Assembly (NCBI GenBank): GCA_021827485.1
Contig: JAKAVM010000058.1
Span: forward strand, 1-59,898
Reading direction: 5' to 3'
Origin: Actinomycetes bacterium
GTDB lineage: Bacteria > Actinomycetota > Acidimicrobiia > Acidimicrobiales > JAKAVM01
Length of the DNA stretch: 59,898 bases
The notes below the pieces were generated by a model, which was not told the DNA's origin, did not search any database, and was given only the letters and a program-made list of their open reading frames with translations. Positions 33,840 to 42,392 of the stretch are shown here, one piece after another. Numbering within the stretch: the first letter of the stretch is position 1; the number at the start of each line of letters is the position of its first letter. The translations under genes and the position numbers were made by a program.

Positions 33840-35785
33840 CGTACTAAACCAACATGGACCGCTAAGAGGGCTGCTAGTACAAGACCAATCAAATAGAAAA
33901 CGTAAGTGCTTAGACTTCCACTTTGCATGCGCCTCATAGTATTAGCAACCGCGAGCATCAATCGATGGATGGGAGCATAAATATGTGTTTCAAAGTGGTG
34001 GGGAAGATGGCCAGAATAGGCTACTTTTTGTGTGATGCTTCCCCGTTCGCTAAACGCTATCTCTCTCGTTGGTCGTAATATCGTCTCAAGAGTCATTTTC
34101 AATGGCTTGCTAAAACCAGCACTTGTCCACCTAAGGCGTGGTGATTGGTCTTGTCCACAAATCCATGTTGGCGCTAATTCAGCGCTGGAATGACCCCTCA
34201 GCAACAAGAAGATAGCAGTTAAACACGCTAACACCCCCACGATCCACAGAGTTGGCAGAGAACCCGTCGTTGGCAAATGAAGTTCGAGACGCGACCTAAC
34301 CTCTAAGTTCCAAGGAGCAATTGAAGCCATTCTTGTGAAAACAACGCCGGGAATAGCACCTAGAATTACGCAACAAAGCGCCAAAAATCCTACCGAAATA
34401 TCCATTGATCTTGAAGGCAGCCTGGATGCTGGTGGGTCGTGGGTGCGCGCACTCCCTAGCAGCACAAGACCAATGACCTTCACAAAACAAAATACTGCAA
34501 GTGCAGCGGTTGTTGCCAACAATGCTAAAGCAATCGCTCCACTTATCGAATCGATAAAACTCCCAAAACGAGATAGATGAACTAGAGACTGAATTGTTAA
34601 CCACTCCGAGGCAAATCCGTTCAAAGGCGGTAAGCCAGCTATTGCCATAGATCCAACCAAGAAGCACCCACCAGCAATCGGAAGACGGCGTAATAAACCT
34701 CCAAGATGATCTATATTTAGCGCACCTATATAACGTTCAAAAGTGCCAGCCCCCATGAAAAGGAGTGATTTGAAAATTGCGTGGTTCATTGAGTGAAAAA
34801 GAGCCGCACCGAGAGCAAACGATGCCCACAACATTTCAGAGTTTGAACGTAACAATAAACACGCCCCGATACCCAAGGTGATAATCCCAATATTTTCAAT
34901 TGAGTGCATTGCGAGGAGCCTCTTGAGTTCGTGTTCAAAAATTGCGTATGTAACACCTGCGACAGATGAAAGTGCGCCAAGCGCTAGTACAAGAATGCCT
35001 ATCCAAGTTGGTAGCGGTCCGATCCAATCGATCAATATACGGATGAGGAGGTAGATACTTATCTTGATCATTACTCCGCTCATTAGAGCCGACACTGGCG
35101 CTGGAGCTATTGGATGAGCACGTGGCAGCCATATATGGAAAGGCATTAATCCTGCTTTGGTACCAAGACCAACAAGCGCGGCTAGCGCAACAGCAATCTG
35201 TAAAGCAGATCCACTTTGCATGACAACGTGGCCGCCAATTGCACCTGCATGTGCCATTAATAAAATCGCAATCCAGGTTCCCGCCCCACCGATATGAGTT
35301 ACCCCCAAGTACACCCATACAGATCTACGAGCTTTTGCTTCCCGATCATGAGCTACCAAAATCATTGCGGCGGGAATCACGGTCATCAGCTCCCAACCTC
35401 CAAGTAGTGATACCGGATCACGGGCACAGATCACCATAATTAGAGCCAATATGAAAGCACAATTCATTACGACAATCGCACGTGAACGAATAGAACTGTC
35501 GTAATAACCCTTAGAAAAGATAAGTACGGGAGTAGCTACGATGGATAACATGGCCAAGAACAAACCACTGAGAGGATCAACCCCAAATCTTGGATGAAAA
35601 GCATTCGTAAAACTGGCACCAGTTGAACTACCAGTTGCAAATATTGCTAAACCAGCTACTCCGATTCCAAACGAACCTAAGGCTTGAATCGACAATGGTA
35701 ACCGAAGGAAAGGTAAATAAAATCCGGATATACCGCCGAGTCCAAGAACAGCAATACTTATGCCAACAAGCGCTCCAAAGCTCAT
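33836..35785 (-). CDS. hyfB: HyfB/NuoL-like proton-pumping subunit
   Basis: This is a 649-residue antiporter-like protein with about 16 membrane helices. GWELMTVIPAAMILVAHDRE, then MPFHIWLPRAHPIAPAPVSALMSG and MHSIENIGIITLGIG hold the conserved glutamate, His/Lys and loop residues of proton-translocating Nuo/Mrp subunits. The C-terminal extension resembles HyfB. The ATG at 35785 overlaps the stop of the arsR-like gene (TAATG), so the regulator is coupled to the operon it probably controls. Confidence 0.9.
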   Translation of the reverse strand: MSFGALVGISIAVLGLGGISGFYLPFLRLPLSIQALGSFGIGVAGLAIFATGSSTGASFTNAFHPRFGVDPLSGLFLAMLSIVATPVLIFSKGYYDSSIRSRAIVVMNCAFILALIMVICARDPVSLLGGWELMTVIPAAMILVAHDREAKARRSVWVYLGVTHIGGAGTWIAILLMAHAGAIGGHVVMQSGSALQIAVALAALVGLGTKAGLMPFHIWLPRAHPIAPAPVSALMSGVMIKISIYLLIRILIDWIGPLPTWIGILVLALGALSSVAGVTYAIFEHELKRLLAMHSIENIGIITLGIGACLLLRSNSEMLWASFALGAALFHSMNHAIFKSLLFMGAGTFERYIGALNIDHLGGLLRRLPIAGGCFLVGSMAIAGLPPLNGFASEWLTIQSLVHLSRFGSFIDSISGAIALALLATTAALAVFCFVKVIGLVLLGSARTHDPPASRLPSRSMDISVGFLALCCVILGAIPGVVFTRMASIAPWNLEVRSRLELHLPTTGSLPTLWIVGVLACLTAIFLLLRGHSSAELAPTWICGQDQSPRLRWTSAGFSKPLKMTLETILRPTREIAFSERGSITQKVAYSGHLPHHFETHIYAPIHRLMLAVANTMRRMQSGSLSTYVFYLIGLVLAALLAVHVGLVR

Positions 35786-36117
35786 TAACTATCGAGTTCT
35801 CCGAGCAAGCTCTGTTGATCCGATAGGTTTGCTGCTACAATATCTCGCCCGGCGGCGAGCAAGTCAAACACCCTTTTATTCGCTACACGATAGAATACAG
35901 TGGTGCCTTCTTTGCGTGAATCAACCATTCCGATTCTGCGCAACGCTTGAAGGTGTTGCGAGGTGCTACCAGAGTCTAAGTCAAGTTCGGCCTGCAAGGA
36001 GCCAACCGACAGCTCTCCTTCACGCAACAACTCAAGAATCCTTACCCTGGCTGGATGGCCTAGTACCCGAAAAAGCGTGGCTTTTACTTGATAGATCGGC
36101 CCTGAAAACGGTGACAT
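35785..36117 (-). CDS. ArsR-family regulator of the hydrogenase operon (Rv0081-like)
   Basis: This is a winged-helix repressor of 110 residues with the recognition region SVGSLQAELDLDSGSTSQHLQALRRIGM and the wing SRKEGTTVFYRVA. It has no cysteine at all, so it cannot be an As/Cd thiolate sensor. In M. tuberculosis the cysteine-poor ArsR protein Rv0081 heads the same kind of hyc operon and acts in the hypoxia response. By analogy this gene probably senses redox or anaerobic state and represses its own operon. The gene starts 83 bp from the divergent DinB-like gene. Confidence 0.85.
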   Translation of the reverse strand: MSPFSGPIYQVKATLFRVLGHPARVRILELLREGELSVGSLQAELDLDSGSTSQHLQALRRIGMVDSRKEGTTVFYRVANKRVFDLLAAGRDIVAANLSDQQSLLGELDS

Positions 36118-36199
36118 AAGTGCGAGCTTATCTTAGAATACTCCAAGATTGCAAGATTCAAACTAAGGAAGATTCTTCCGCCAATGTTAGACTCAAAAA

Positions 36200-36751
36200 A
36201 TGTCTGAAACCCTAACGAGATACACAGCCATTGCAGATGATTTTGAAGGCCGTCTACTGGGTATATCTGACCAAAAATGGTCAGCTAAGTCTCCTTGTGA
36301 AGATTGGTGCGCTCGCGATATAGCTGTTCATGTAATCAATGTTCATCGAGCAGTAAATGCCTCCCTTGAAGGCTCTACCCCTGAAAACATCAATTCGGAC
36401 ACTCCAGATTTGATCTCCAACTGGAAAGAGGCCAGAGAGTCCATCTCTTCGAGCCTGGCCGATCCACAGTTAGCATCGAAAACTATAAGCGGTATGTTTG
36501 GTGAGCAACCTTTTGAGTCGCTAGTAAGCCGGCTGTTATGTACTGATACTCTCGTCCATACGTGGGATATTGCAAGAGCTACTGGCCAAGATGAGAAATT
36601 AGATTCAGATGCAGTAACCAAAGCATTTGAGTTCTTGCTGCCGATAGACGAGGCAATTCGCAGGCCTGGCGGCTTTGCACCCAAAATTGAACCTGCTCCA
36701 GACAGTGACGAGCAAACTAGGTTTCTTAATTTCTGTGGGCGTACAGTTTAG
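36200..36751 (+). CDS. TIGR03086-family DinB-like protein
   Basis: The 183-residue protein matches the mycothiol-dependent isomerase N-terminal/DinB-like fold: KSPCEDWCARDIAVHVINVH near the start and DTLVHTWDIARATGQDEKLD after the middle, carrying the three His of the predicted metal site. Members are common in actinobacteria; some act with mycothiol, most are uncharacterised. It is divergent from the ArsR-hydrogenase operon and may share its regulatory region. No partner gene lies downstream. Confidence 0.8.
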   Translation: MSETLTRYTAIADDFEGRLLGISDQKWSAKSPCEDWCARDIAVHVINVHRAVNASLEGSTPENINSDTPDLISNWKEARESISSSLADPQLASKTISGMFGEQPFESLVSRLLCTDTLVHTWDIARATGQDEKLDSDAVTKAFEFLLPIDEAIRRPGGFAPKIEPAPDSDEQTRFLNFCGRTV

Positions 36752-36773
36752 AAGTTGCAAAGCAACAACCTAC

Positions 36774-36819
36774 TCGAAAGCCCAACCGTGTTCGAAAGCC
36801 CGCGCTTATTCGAAAGCCC
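36774..36819. repeat. Three TCGAAAGCCC repeats, 18-bp period
   Basis: Copies start at 36774, 36792 and 36810. They lie between the DinB-like gene and the FkbM gene. The regular 18-bp spacing gives a compact direct-repeat array of unknown purpose. Confidence 0.8.
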
Positions 36820-36890
36820 AACCTTGATCGACTAAGATTTGGGACTATTTTAGTCGGCGAGTTCTAAGATATGCTAGAACTGATTTCCTA

Positions 36891-37904
36891 ATGCAAGTAA
36901 GACGTATTGTCCGCAAACTGCTTTTGGCCCCAAGTTCCAACTCCGCATCAACAGGCGATGACTCTCTAGCCACCAGTAACGATATTATATGGTGTTATCG
37001 GCTTCTCCTTGGACGGGAACCCGAGGCCCATGGACAGCGCGGATACGAAGCGTTACTCGATAGTGGCAGATTGACCAGGCGCGAACTGGTCGGTTTTTTT
37101 CTCTCATCTCCTGAGTTTACCAATCGGCTTCTTAGTACTTATCAGTGGGCTGTTGGTGCACCAGAGCCAGTAGAGGTTGGCCCTCTTACTTACTACGTTG
37201 GGGCTAACGACACTTCGATCGGTTCTCACCTTCGACAAGATGGGGAGTACGAACCTCATGTGACTTTCCAAATTCGCAACCTCCTCAAACCTGGACAAAG
37301 ATTTGTGGATGTGGGTGCCTCCTTTGGGTACTTTGCCACTTTGGCTGGAAGTATTGTGGGGTCAGATGGGGAGGTTATAGCTTTCGAACCTGGACCACAA
37401 AACCAGTCTCTGCTATTACTCAATCTTGCAAAGAACGGCGTAACACAACCTGAGGTGCATCCAGTAGCGCTAAGCGACTCGCCGGGATTTCTCACTTATT
37501 CCAGCTCCGGAGCAAATGGCTTTGTAACTCCTTTCTTAGGTGACCCGTCCGAATTAGCTACTCGCACTCTTGTACGCTGTGAGACACTCGACAAAATCAT
37601 AGGTGATCGTCAAGTCGATATGATGAAGATTGATGTTGAAGGAGCTGAAGGTCTCGTGCTCAGAGGAGGAGAAGCTACTATCAAGCGTTGCCACCCTATA
37701 CTACTTATGGAGTTCTCCCCGCCTAGCCTTAAATCCACTTCGGGGATGAGTGGTGAAGAGTTCCTCGATCTTCTAGAACCCAACGGATACAAATTTGACA
37801 TTGTTAGCTTGTCTCCCCGAAAAGCGACAAGCCCTGCTGACATAATGAAAGCATTTTCTTCCACTTCGAATGACCATATCGACATTATTGCCTGGGTGGA
37901 CTAA
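36891..37904 (+). CDS. FkbM-family methyltransferase with DUF4214-like N-terminus
   Basis: Residues ~25-75 (WCYRLLLGREPEAHGQRGYE and FFLSSPEF) look like the DUF4214-type helical module often attached to glycan enzymes. From ~125 the FkbM methyltransferase follows: FVDVGASFGYFATLAG and EVIAFEPG for AdoMet binding, then MMKIDVEGAEGLVLRGG. Such enzymes O-methylate sugars or polyketide-like acceptors. I infer a role in surface glycan decoration. Start ATG at 36891. Confidence 0.85.
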   Translation: MQVRRIVRKLLLAPSSNSASTGDDSLATSNDIIWCYRLLLGREPEAHGQRGYEALLDSGRLTRRELVGFFLSSPEFTNRLLSTYQWAVGAPEPVEVGPLTYYVGANDTSIGSHLRQDGEYEPHVTFQIRNLLKPGQRFVDVGASFGYFATLAGSIVGSDGEVIAFEPGPQNQSLLLLNLAKNGVTQPEVHPVALSDSPGFLTYSSSGANGFVTPFLGDPSELATRTLVRCETLDKIIGDRQVDMMKIDVEGAEGLVLRGGEATIKRCHPILLMEFSPPSLKSTSGMSGEEFLDLLEPNGYKFDIVSLSPRKATSPADIMKAFSSTSNDHIDIIAWVD

Positions 37905-38026
37905 AGGCTCGACGAACCGTAGTGGAGAGTAGGTCTGTACGGAAAGTACTAAGAAAAAATCCCAATCCTTTTGAAAGTTACCCCGCTATATGCATTTAGC
38001 TCGCTACCTGTATCATATGTTTTCAC

Positions 38027-39733
38027 ATGTCAGAAAATGAAAATCGGTTGGCTAAATACAACAAGCCTGGTGGCGCAAAGAAGCCGCCCAATACAGTTAC
38101 TCGTCGGTCTTTACTCAAGAAAAGCACAATAGGACTTACTTCTGCCGCGATCGTTGGAGCCGGAGGATTTGAAGCATGGTCGCAAGTTATTAGACCCGCT
38201 CTCAGAAAAACAAAAGCAACTCCACCAAAGCGCCATAACGTACCGACTACAACTGAGCCAGCAGTGTTTTCTACCACTATGGCAAACGGGATGCCGCTTC
38301 CAACTGCCACATGGGTGGCTAAAGAAAACTCGTTACAGGGATCCACTGGTTGGATGGTAATCGAAAGGAAAGTCATTCCCCATGCCATCGAAGGATTTGC
38401 TAGCCAAGTCAGCGCAGTGCAAGGCGATACAATATCACTTTATGTAAATACGGTAGCTCCAAGTTTTTACGTTCAGGCATATCGTATGGGCTGGTATGGA
38501 GGTACTGGTGGGAGGCTCATCTGGACCTCTCAAGAAATACCCGGCAGGCAGCAACCACCTCCAACTTTCACTCCTGGCATAAATATGGTCGAGTGTCATT
38601 GGGAGCCATCTCTGTCGATAGATATAACTGCCGAGTGGGTTCCAGGCGTATACCTTCTAAAAATGATTGGAGCAGATGGCCAAGCACAAGTAACCCCAAT
38701 AACGATAAGAAACGATGCTTCAACCGCAGCTTTCCTGTTCATGAATAGCGTAACCACTTGGCAAGCCTATAATCTCTGGGGAGGATATAGTCTGTATTAT
38801 GGTGATACTGGAAACTCCAAATCCTTTGCAAACCGCTCTAGAGTTGTATCATTTGACAGACCCTATCCATGGAACTGGGCAAGTGGTGCAGCCGATCTGA
38901 TCGGCAACGAATTTCCACTTCTATTGCTTATGGAAAAGAATGGACTTGACGTCACCTATTGGACCGATATTGATCTTCACACCGCAACACCTTCACAACT
39001 TACGAAACACAGCGCTCTGCTTAGCTTGGGACATGATGAATACTGGTCTGTTCAGATGAGGGATAATGCGACAGCTGCTCGTGACGCAGGAGTAAACTTG
39101 GCTTTTTTTGGGGCAAATGCTTGTTTTAGACGCATTAGAATGGGATCTTCACCAATTGGACCAAATCGCCATCAGATATGTTACAAAGTAGCGTCTGAAG
39201 ACCCTTATTACGGAGTGGACAATTCTTTGATTACTGCTAACTGGCCAGACCCTCCAGATGCCGACCCCGAAAGCTCGCTAATTGGCGATATGTATCAGTC
39301 AAATCCAGTGCTTGCAGACCTGGTTGTTACCAACCCTTCGGCTTGGATTTACTCTGGAACGGAATTATCTCAAGGTGCAAAACTCAAAGGAGTTGTTGGC
39401 AGCGAATATGACAGATATGACCCTCAGGTCAAGAGCCCAGCCAATCTTGAAATCTTTGCACATTCACCTCTCGTATGTAATGGCAATCCGGACCACAGTG
39501 ATGTTACTTGGTACACTGCTCCAAGTGGTGCAGGGGTATTTGCCTCTGGAACCAATCTTTGGATTGCCAAATTAGTGGAGGCTTCTTTGATTCCGCCATT
39601 GCTTCTTCCTGGAACATTCCCTGGGGTAACAGGACCTTTGACCACGATGACGCTGAACCTACTTTCTGCAATTGGGTTTGGACCAGCCGGTCGAAGTTAT
39701 CCATCTAATCCCAACTGGACGCAATACTACTAG
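38027..39733 (+). CDS. Tat-exported protein with N,N-dimethylformamidase beta-subunit-like domain
   Basis: The N-terminus TRRSLLKKS followed by [18 protein letters not shown] is a twin-arginine signal. The mature part has [64 protein letters not shown] and [14 protein letters not shown]. These are the marks of the dimethylformamidase large-subunit-like domain (DUF6605). No small-subunit gene is nearby, so amidase activity is unproven. The 568-residue length suits stand-alone surface members. Its substrate is unknown. Confidence 0.8.
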   Translation: MSENENRLAKYNKPGGAKKPPNTVTRRSLLKKSTIGLTSAAIVGAGGFEAWSQVIRPALRKTKATPPKRHNVPTTTEPAVFSTTMANGMPLPTATWVAKENSLQGSTGWMVIERKVIPHAIEGFASQVSAVQGDTISLYVNTVAPSFYVQAYRMGWYGGTGGRLIWTSQEIPGRQQPPPTFTPGINMVECHWEPSLSIDITAEWVPGVYLLKMIGADGQAQVTPITIRNDASTAAFLFMNSVTTWQAYNLWGGYSLYYGDTGNSKSFANRSRVVSFDRPYPWNWASGAADLIGNEFPLLLLMEKNGLDVTYWTDIDLHTATPSQLTKHSALLSLGHDEYWSVQMRDNATAARDAGVNLAFFGANACFRRIRMGSSPIGPNRHQICYKVASEDPYYGVDNSLITANWPDPPDADPESSLIGDMYQSNPVLADLVVTNPSAWIYSGTELSQGAKLKGVVGSEYDRYDPQVKSPANLEIFAHSPLVCNGNPDHSDVTWYTAPSGAGVFASGTNLWIAKLVEASLIPPLLLPGTFPGVTGPLTTMTLNLLSAIGFGPAGRSYPSNPNWTQYY

Positions 39734-39741
39734 TTTTTCCT

Positions 39742-40383
39742 GTGAACCAGCTACTCGAAATCCCAACCTTGACAGGTATCCTAGTCCGACTAGAACCACT
39801 TAGCGAAAAACATATTGACTCACTTACTTCGGCATCCATGTTCGACCGAAGTACGTATAAATATGCAAATGTCCCTGAAGGATACATTGGTGTTGAAGCT
39901 TATGTTCGTTCCTTGGTCGAGGCTAGTAAAAGGGGCGATACATTGCCGTTCGCCCAAGTTAGTATCGCGGACAATGTTGTTATCGGTGTCACTCGATATT
40001 TAAACCTGCGGTATCGCGAAGGCGCGACATTGCCATTTGCTGTCGAAATTGGTGGGACGTGGCTCGCCCTTTTTGCCCAAGGCAGCGGTGCCAATCTAGA
40101 AGCCAAATTACTTTTGATGAATCACGCCTTCGATAATTGGGCCGTAGAGCGAGTGGATATCAAGACCGATTCCCGTAACCTTCAGGCAAGAAGAGCAATT
40201 GAGGGGCTGGGAGCACATTTCGAAGGCGTATTACGAAGTTGGCAACCGTCACAGGTACGTGGTGAAGAACAACTCTATCGTGATAGCGCAATGTACTCTA
40301 TTATTCGCTCGGATTGGGACACAACCCGTGAGGCATTGACTTATCGTCTCCAACAAAAGCTTGCTTCTATAAATCAACAATAG
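39742..40383 (+). CDS. GNAT acetyltransferase (RimJ/RimL type)
   Basis: The 213-residue protein begins [20 protein letters not shown] and contains [30 protein letters not shown], then [20 protein letters not shown], the GNAT core common to RimJ/RimL-type N-acetyltransferases. It probably acetylates a protein N-terminus or a small amine. It starts at GTG 9 bp after the preceding stop, so cotranscription with the Tat protein is likely. Confidence 0.8.
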   Translation: MNQLLEIPTLTGILVRLEPLSEKHIDSLTSASMFDRSTYKYANVPEGYIGVEAYVRSLVEASKRGDTLPFAQVSIADNVVIGVTRYLNLRYREGATLPFAVEIGGTWLALFAQGSGANLEAKLLLMNHAFDNWAVERVDIKTDSRNLQARRAIEGLGAHFEGVLRSWQPSQVRGEEQLYRDSAMYSIIRSDWDTTREALTYRLQQKLASINQQ

Positions 40384-40448
40384 ACCCCAACAAACTACCG
40401 ACCGACTTTGTGTTCTCGGGAGGCTCGGCAACAAGAAGAACCGGCTTG

Positions 40449-40706
40449 TTAACTGGCTGCACCTTTGAAAGTAGCATCGCCAAAGGTGTAAACACCGCCA
40501 TTGGAAGTTATCAGAATGTATCCTTTTCCGTCAGGGGTTGCTTGAATGGAGACAACAGGTCCGTTTACGTTCAAGTTTATTCCAGATCCATAGAACCCAG
40601 CATCGCCAAAAGCATAAACGCTGCCATTCTCGCCGACCTCCCAGTAACCCTTTCCATCGGGAGTAGATGCGATAGCGGACACCGGAGAGGTTATTAGCTT
40701 GCCCCC
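40449..40706 (-). pseudogene. Orphan fragment of a GYW-repeat protein
   Basis: The frame encodes about 1.5 GYW modules (PDGKGYWEVGENGSVYAFGDA and PDGKGYILITSNGG) and ends at 40449. Upstream in frame, reading GKLITSPVSAIAS, there is a stop at 40707 and no signal peptide, so the start of the protein is missing. It lies 17 bp from a tRNA-Arg gene. I take it as the 3' end of a secreted repeat protein cut off by recombination at the tRNA; a short independent gene starting at GTG 40682 is less likely. Confidence 0.65.
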
Positions 40707-40723
40707 TTACCTGATATACCTTG

Positions 40724-40797
40724 CGCGCTCGGAGGGATTCGAACCCCCAACCTTCTGATCCGTAGTCAGATGCTCTGTCCAATTGAGCTACGAGCGC
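40724..40797 (-). tRNA. tRNA-Arg (ACG)
   Basis: The minus strand folds as a cloverleaf: acceptor GCGCTCG with CGAGCGC, D-arm around TAGCTCAATTGG, anticodon stem TCTGA/TCAGA with loop CTACGGA (anticodon ACG) and T-arm GGGGGTTCGAATCCC. No complete CCA is encoded. Confidence 0.95.
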
Positions 40798-40892
40798 TGG
40801 TAGGCTGCCATTAAACGACCGAACACTAAAAGGTCCGGTGAAGCAACATTCAACTTGAAAGACTACCCTAATCTTCGCTACACATTCTAGTG

Positions 40893-41082
40893 AGGCCCAG
40901 GAAGTCCATGCATCAGATATTGTGAGGCCCAGGAAGTCCGATGGAACATATTTCAAGACCCAAGGCCCAGGAAGTCCGATGGAACATATTTCAAGACCCA
41001 AGGCCCAGGAAGTCCGATGGGACATATTTCAAGACCCAAGGCCCAGGAAGTCCATGCATCAGATATTGTGAGGCCCAGGAAG
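40893..41082. repeat. Ordered two-type repeat array A-B-B-B-A
   Basis: Six copies of the core aggcccaggaag(tcc) start at 40893, 40925, 40963, 41001, 41039 and 41071. Type A units (32 bp, core plus atgcatcagatattgtg) are at 40893 and 41039. Type B units (38 bp, core plus gatggaacatatttcaag) are at 40925, 40963 and 41001. The last core is partial. Copies of one type are nearly perfect. The array fills most of the gap between the tRNA and the phosphofructokinase gene. Confidence 0.95.
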
Positions 41083-41159
41083 ATCTCTGCCAAATCCTTT
41101 GCTTGATTATCAGGTAAGTTTGTTAGACATGCGAATGCTCCACAAAAACAGATAACGAG

Positions 41160-42206
41160 ATGCAAATTGGACTTCTAACTGGTGGGGGTGATTGTCCCGG
41201 CCTAAATGCAGTTATCCGGGCCGTGGTCCGTAAAGGCCAGATCCAATACGGAGATCTACTCACAGGATTTCGAGATGGTTGGAGGGGTCTTATTGACAAC
41301 GACGCCATTGAGCTTGACGTTGAGAGCTGTCGAGGGATCCTTCCTAAGGGAGGAACAATACTTGGTACATCCAGAACTAACCCTCTCAAGCTTGAAGGTG
41401 GAATAGAAAAAGTAAAAGAAACAATACGTTCTCGAAATCTCGATGGGCTGATTGTTATTGGTGGAGATGATACTCTCGGGGTAGCGCACGAACTATCTCT
41501 ACACGATATAGAGAATGAACTACCTATTATTGTAGGAGTTCCGAAAACTATTGATAATGACCTGGCTGCCACCGAAGTAACTTTTGGTTTCCATACTGCC
41601 GTCCAGATCGCCACAGATGCAATTGACCGTCTGCATACTACGGCAGAGTCCCATGACCGAGTTATAGTCTGTGAGGTTATGGGTCGCCATGCTGGCTGGA
41701 TTGCAACTTACGCTGGGATTGCAGGTGGGGCCGCTGAGATCCTCATTCCGGAAGAACCTTTTGACATTGGAGAAATCTGTACGAAATTGACTGAGAGGCA
41801 CAAGAAAGGCCGCTATGCCTCAGTCGTAGTTATCGCTGAAGGAGCAATCCCTAAAGATGGTACTATGCAAACTGTCGCATCAGGACTTGATCAGTTCGGT
41901 CACGTTCGACTAGGTGGGATTGGGGCCTTATTAGCCGCTGAAATCGAACAAAGGACAGGAATGGAGTCCCGTGTAACTATCTTGGGCCACATTCAAAGGG
42001 GGGGTACGCCAACGGCCTTCGACCGAGTTCTTGCAACAAGATTTGGAGTCGCCGCGATCGATGCAGTCCATGATCGAGCAGCTAACACAATGGTTGCCCT
42101 TGAAGCTGGCTCTATTATCAGAGTTCCACTTGCTCAAGCCATCGCACAGCCAAAGACGGTAGATCCCAAACTGCTGCACGACGTTGCAGGATTGTTTTTC
42201 TCCTAA
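41160..42206 (+). CDS. pfp: 6-phosphofructokinase, probably PPi-dependent
   Basis: This glycolytic enzyme phosphorylates fructose 6-phosphate. The fold signatures are GLLTGGGDCPGLNAVIR, TIDNDLAATEVTFGFHTA and CEVMGRHAGWIA. Residue 104 in GGDDT is Asp, and the next loop reads GVPKTIDND with a Lys. In the family, Asp at 104 and Lys at the second position mark pyrophosphate-dependent enzymes, whereas ATP enzymes have Gly at both. I therefore call it PPi-type and reversible. It is 348 residues. Repeat arrays lie on both sides, and no other glycolytic gene is adjacent. Confidence 0.85.
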   Translation: MQIGLLTGGGDCPGLNAVIRAVVRKGQIQYGDLLTGFRDGWRGLIDNDAIELDVESCRGILPKGGTILGTSRTNPLKLEGGIEKVKETIRSRNLDGLIVIGGDDTLGVAHELSLHDIENELPIIVGVPKTIDNDLAATEVTFGFHTAVQIATDAIDRLHTTAESHDRVIVCEVMGRHAGWIATYAGIAGGAAEILIPEEPFDIGEICTKLTERHKKGRYASVVVIAEGAIPKDGTMQTVASGLDQFGHVRLGGIGALLAAEIEQRTGMESRVTILGHIQRGGTPTAFDRVLATRFGVAAIDAVHDRAANTMVALEAGSIIRVPLAQAIAQPKTVDPKLLHDVAGLFFS

Positions 42207-42213
42207 AAACCCT

Positions 42214-42365
42214 CGGCACCCAACCACAAGGCCCGGCACCCATCCACACAACACTTGCCGCTCTTCGGCACCCAACCACAAGGCCCGGCACCCATCCACA
42301 CAACACTTGCCGCTCTTCGGCACCCATCCACAAGGCCCGGCACCCATCCACACAACACTTGCCAT
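42214..42365. repeat. 52-bp tandem repeat (2.9 copies)
   Basis: Units starting cggcaccca at 42214, 42266 and 42318 have a period of 52 bp. Each contains two cggcaccca(a/t)ccaca half-units separated by aggcc, then acaacacttgccgctctt. The array sits between the end of the phosphofructokinase gene and the end of the convergent diguanylate cyclase gene. ORFs read through it are repeat artefacts. Confidence 0.95.
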
Positions 42366-42392
42366 CCATCGCGACTCCATGCCACGACATTT

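Noticed and set aside
40893..41082. CRISPR array
   Set aside because: The cores are separated by repeated rather than unique spacers, spacers are very short and no cas gene is present.
42118..42390. Cys/Trp-rich ORFs reading through the 52-bp repeats on both strands
   Set aside because: They are open only because the repeat lacks stops; no start signal or family match is visible.
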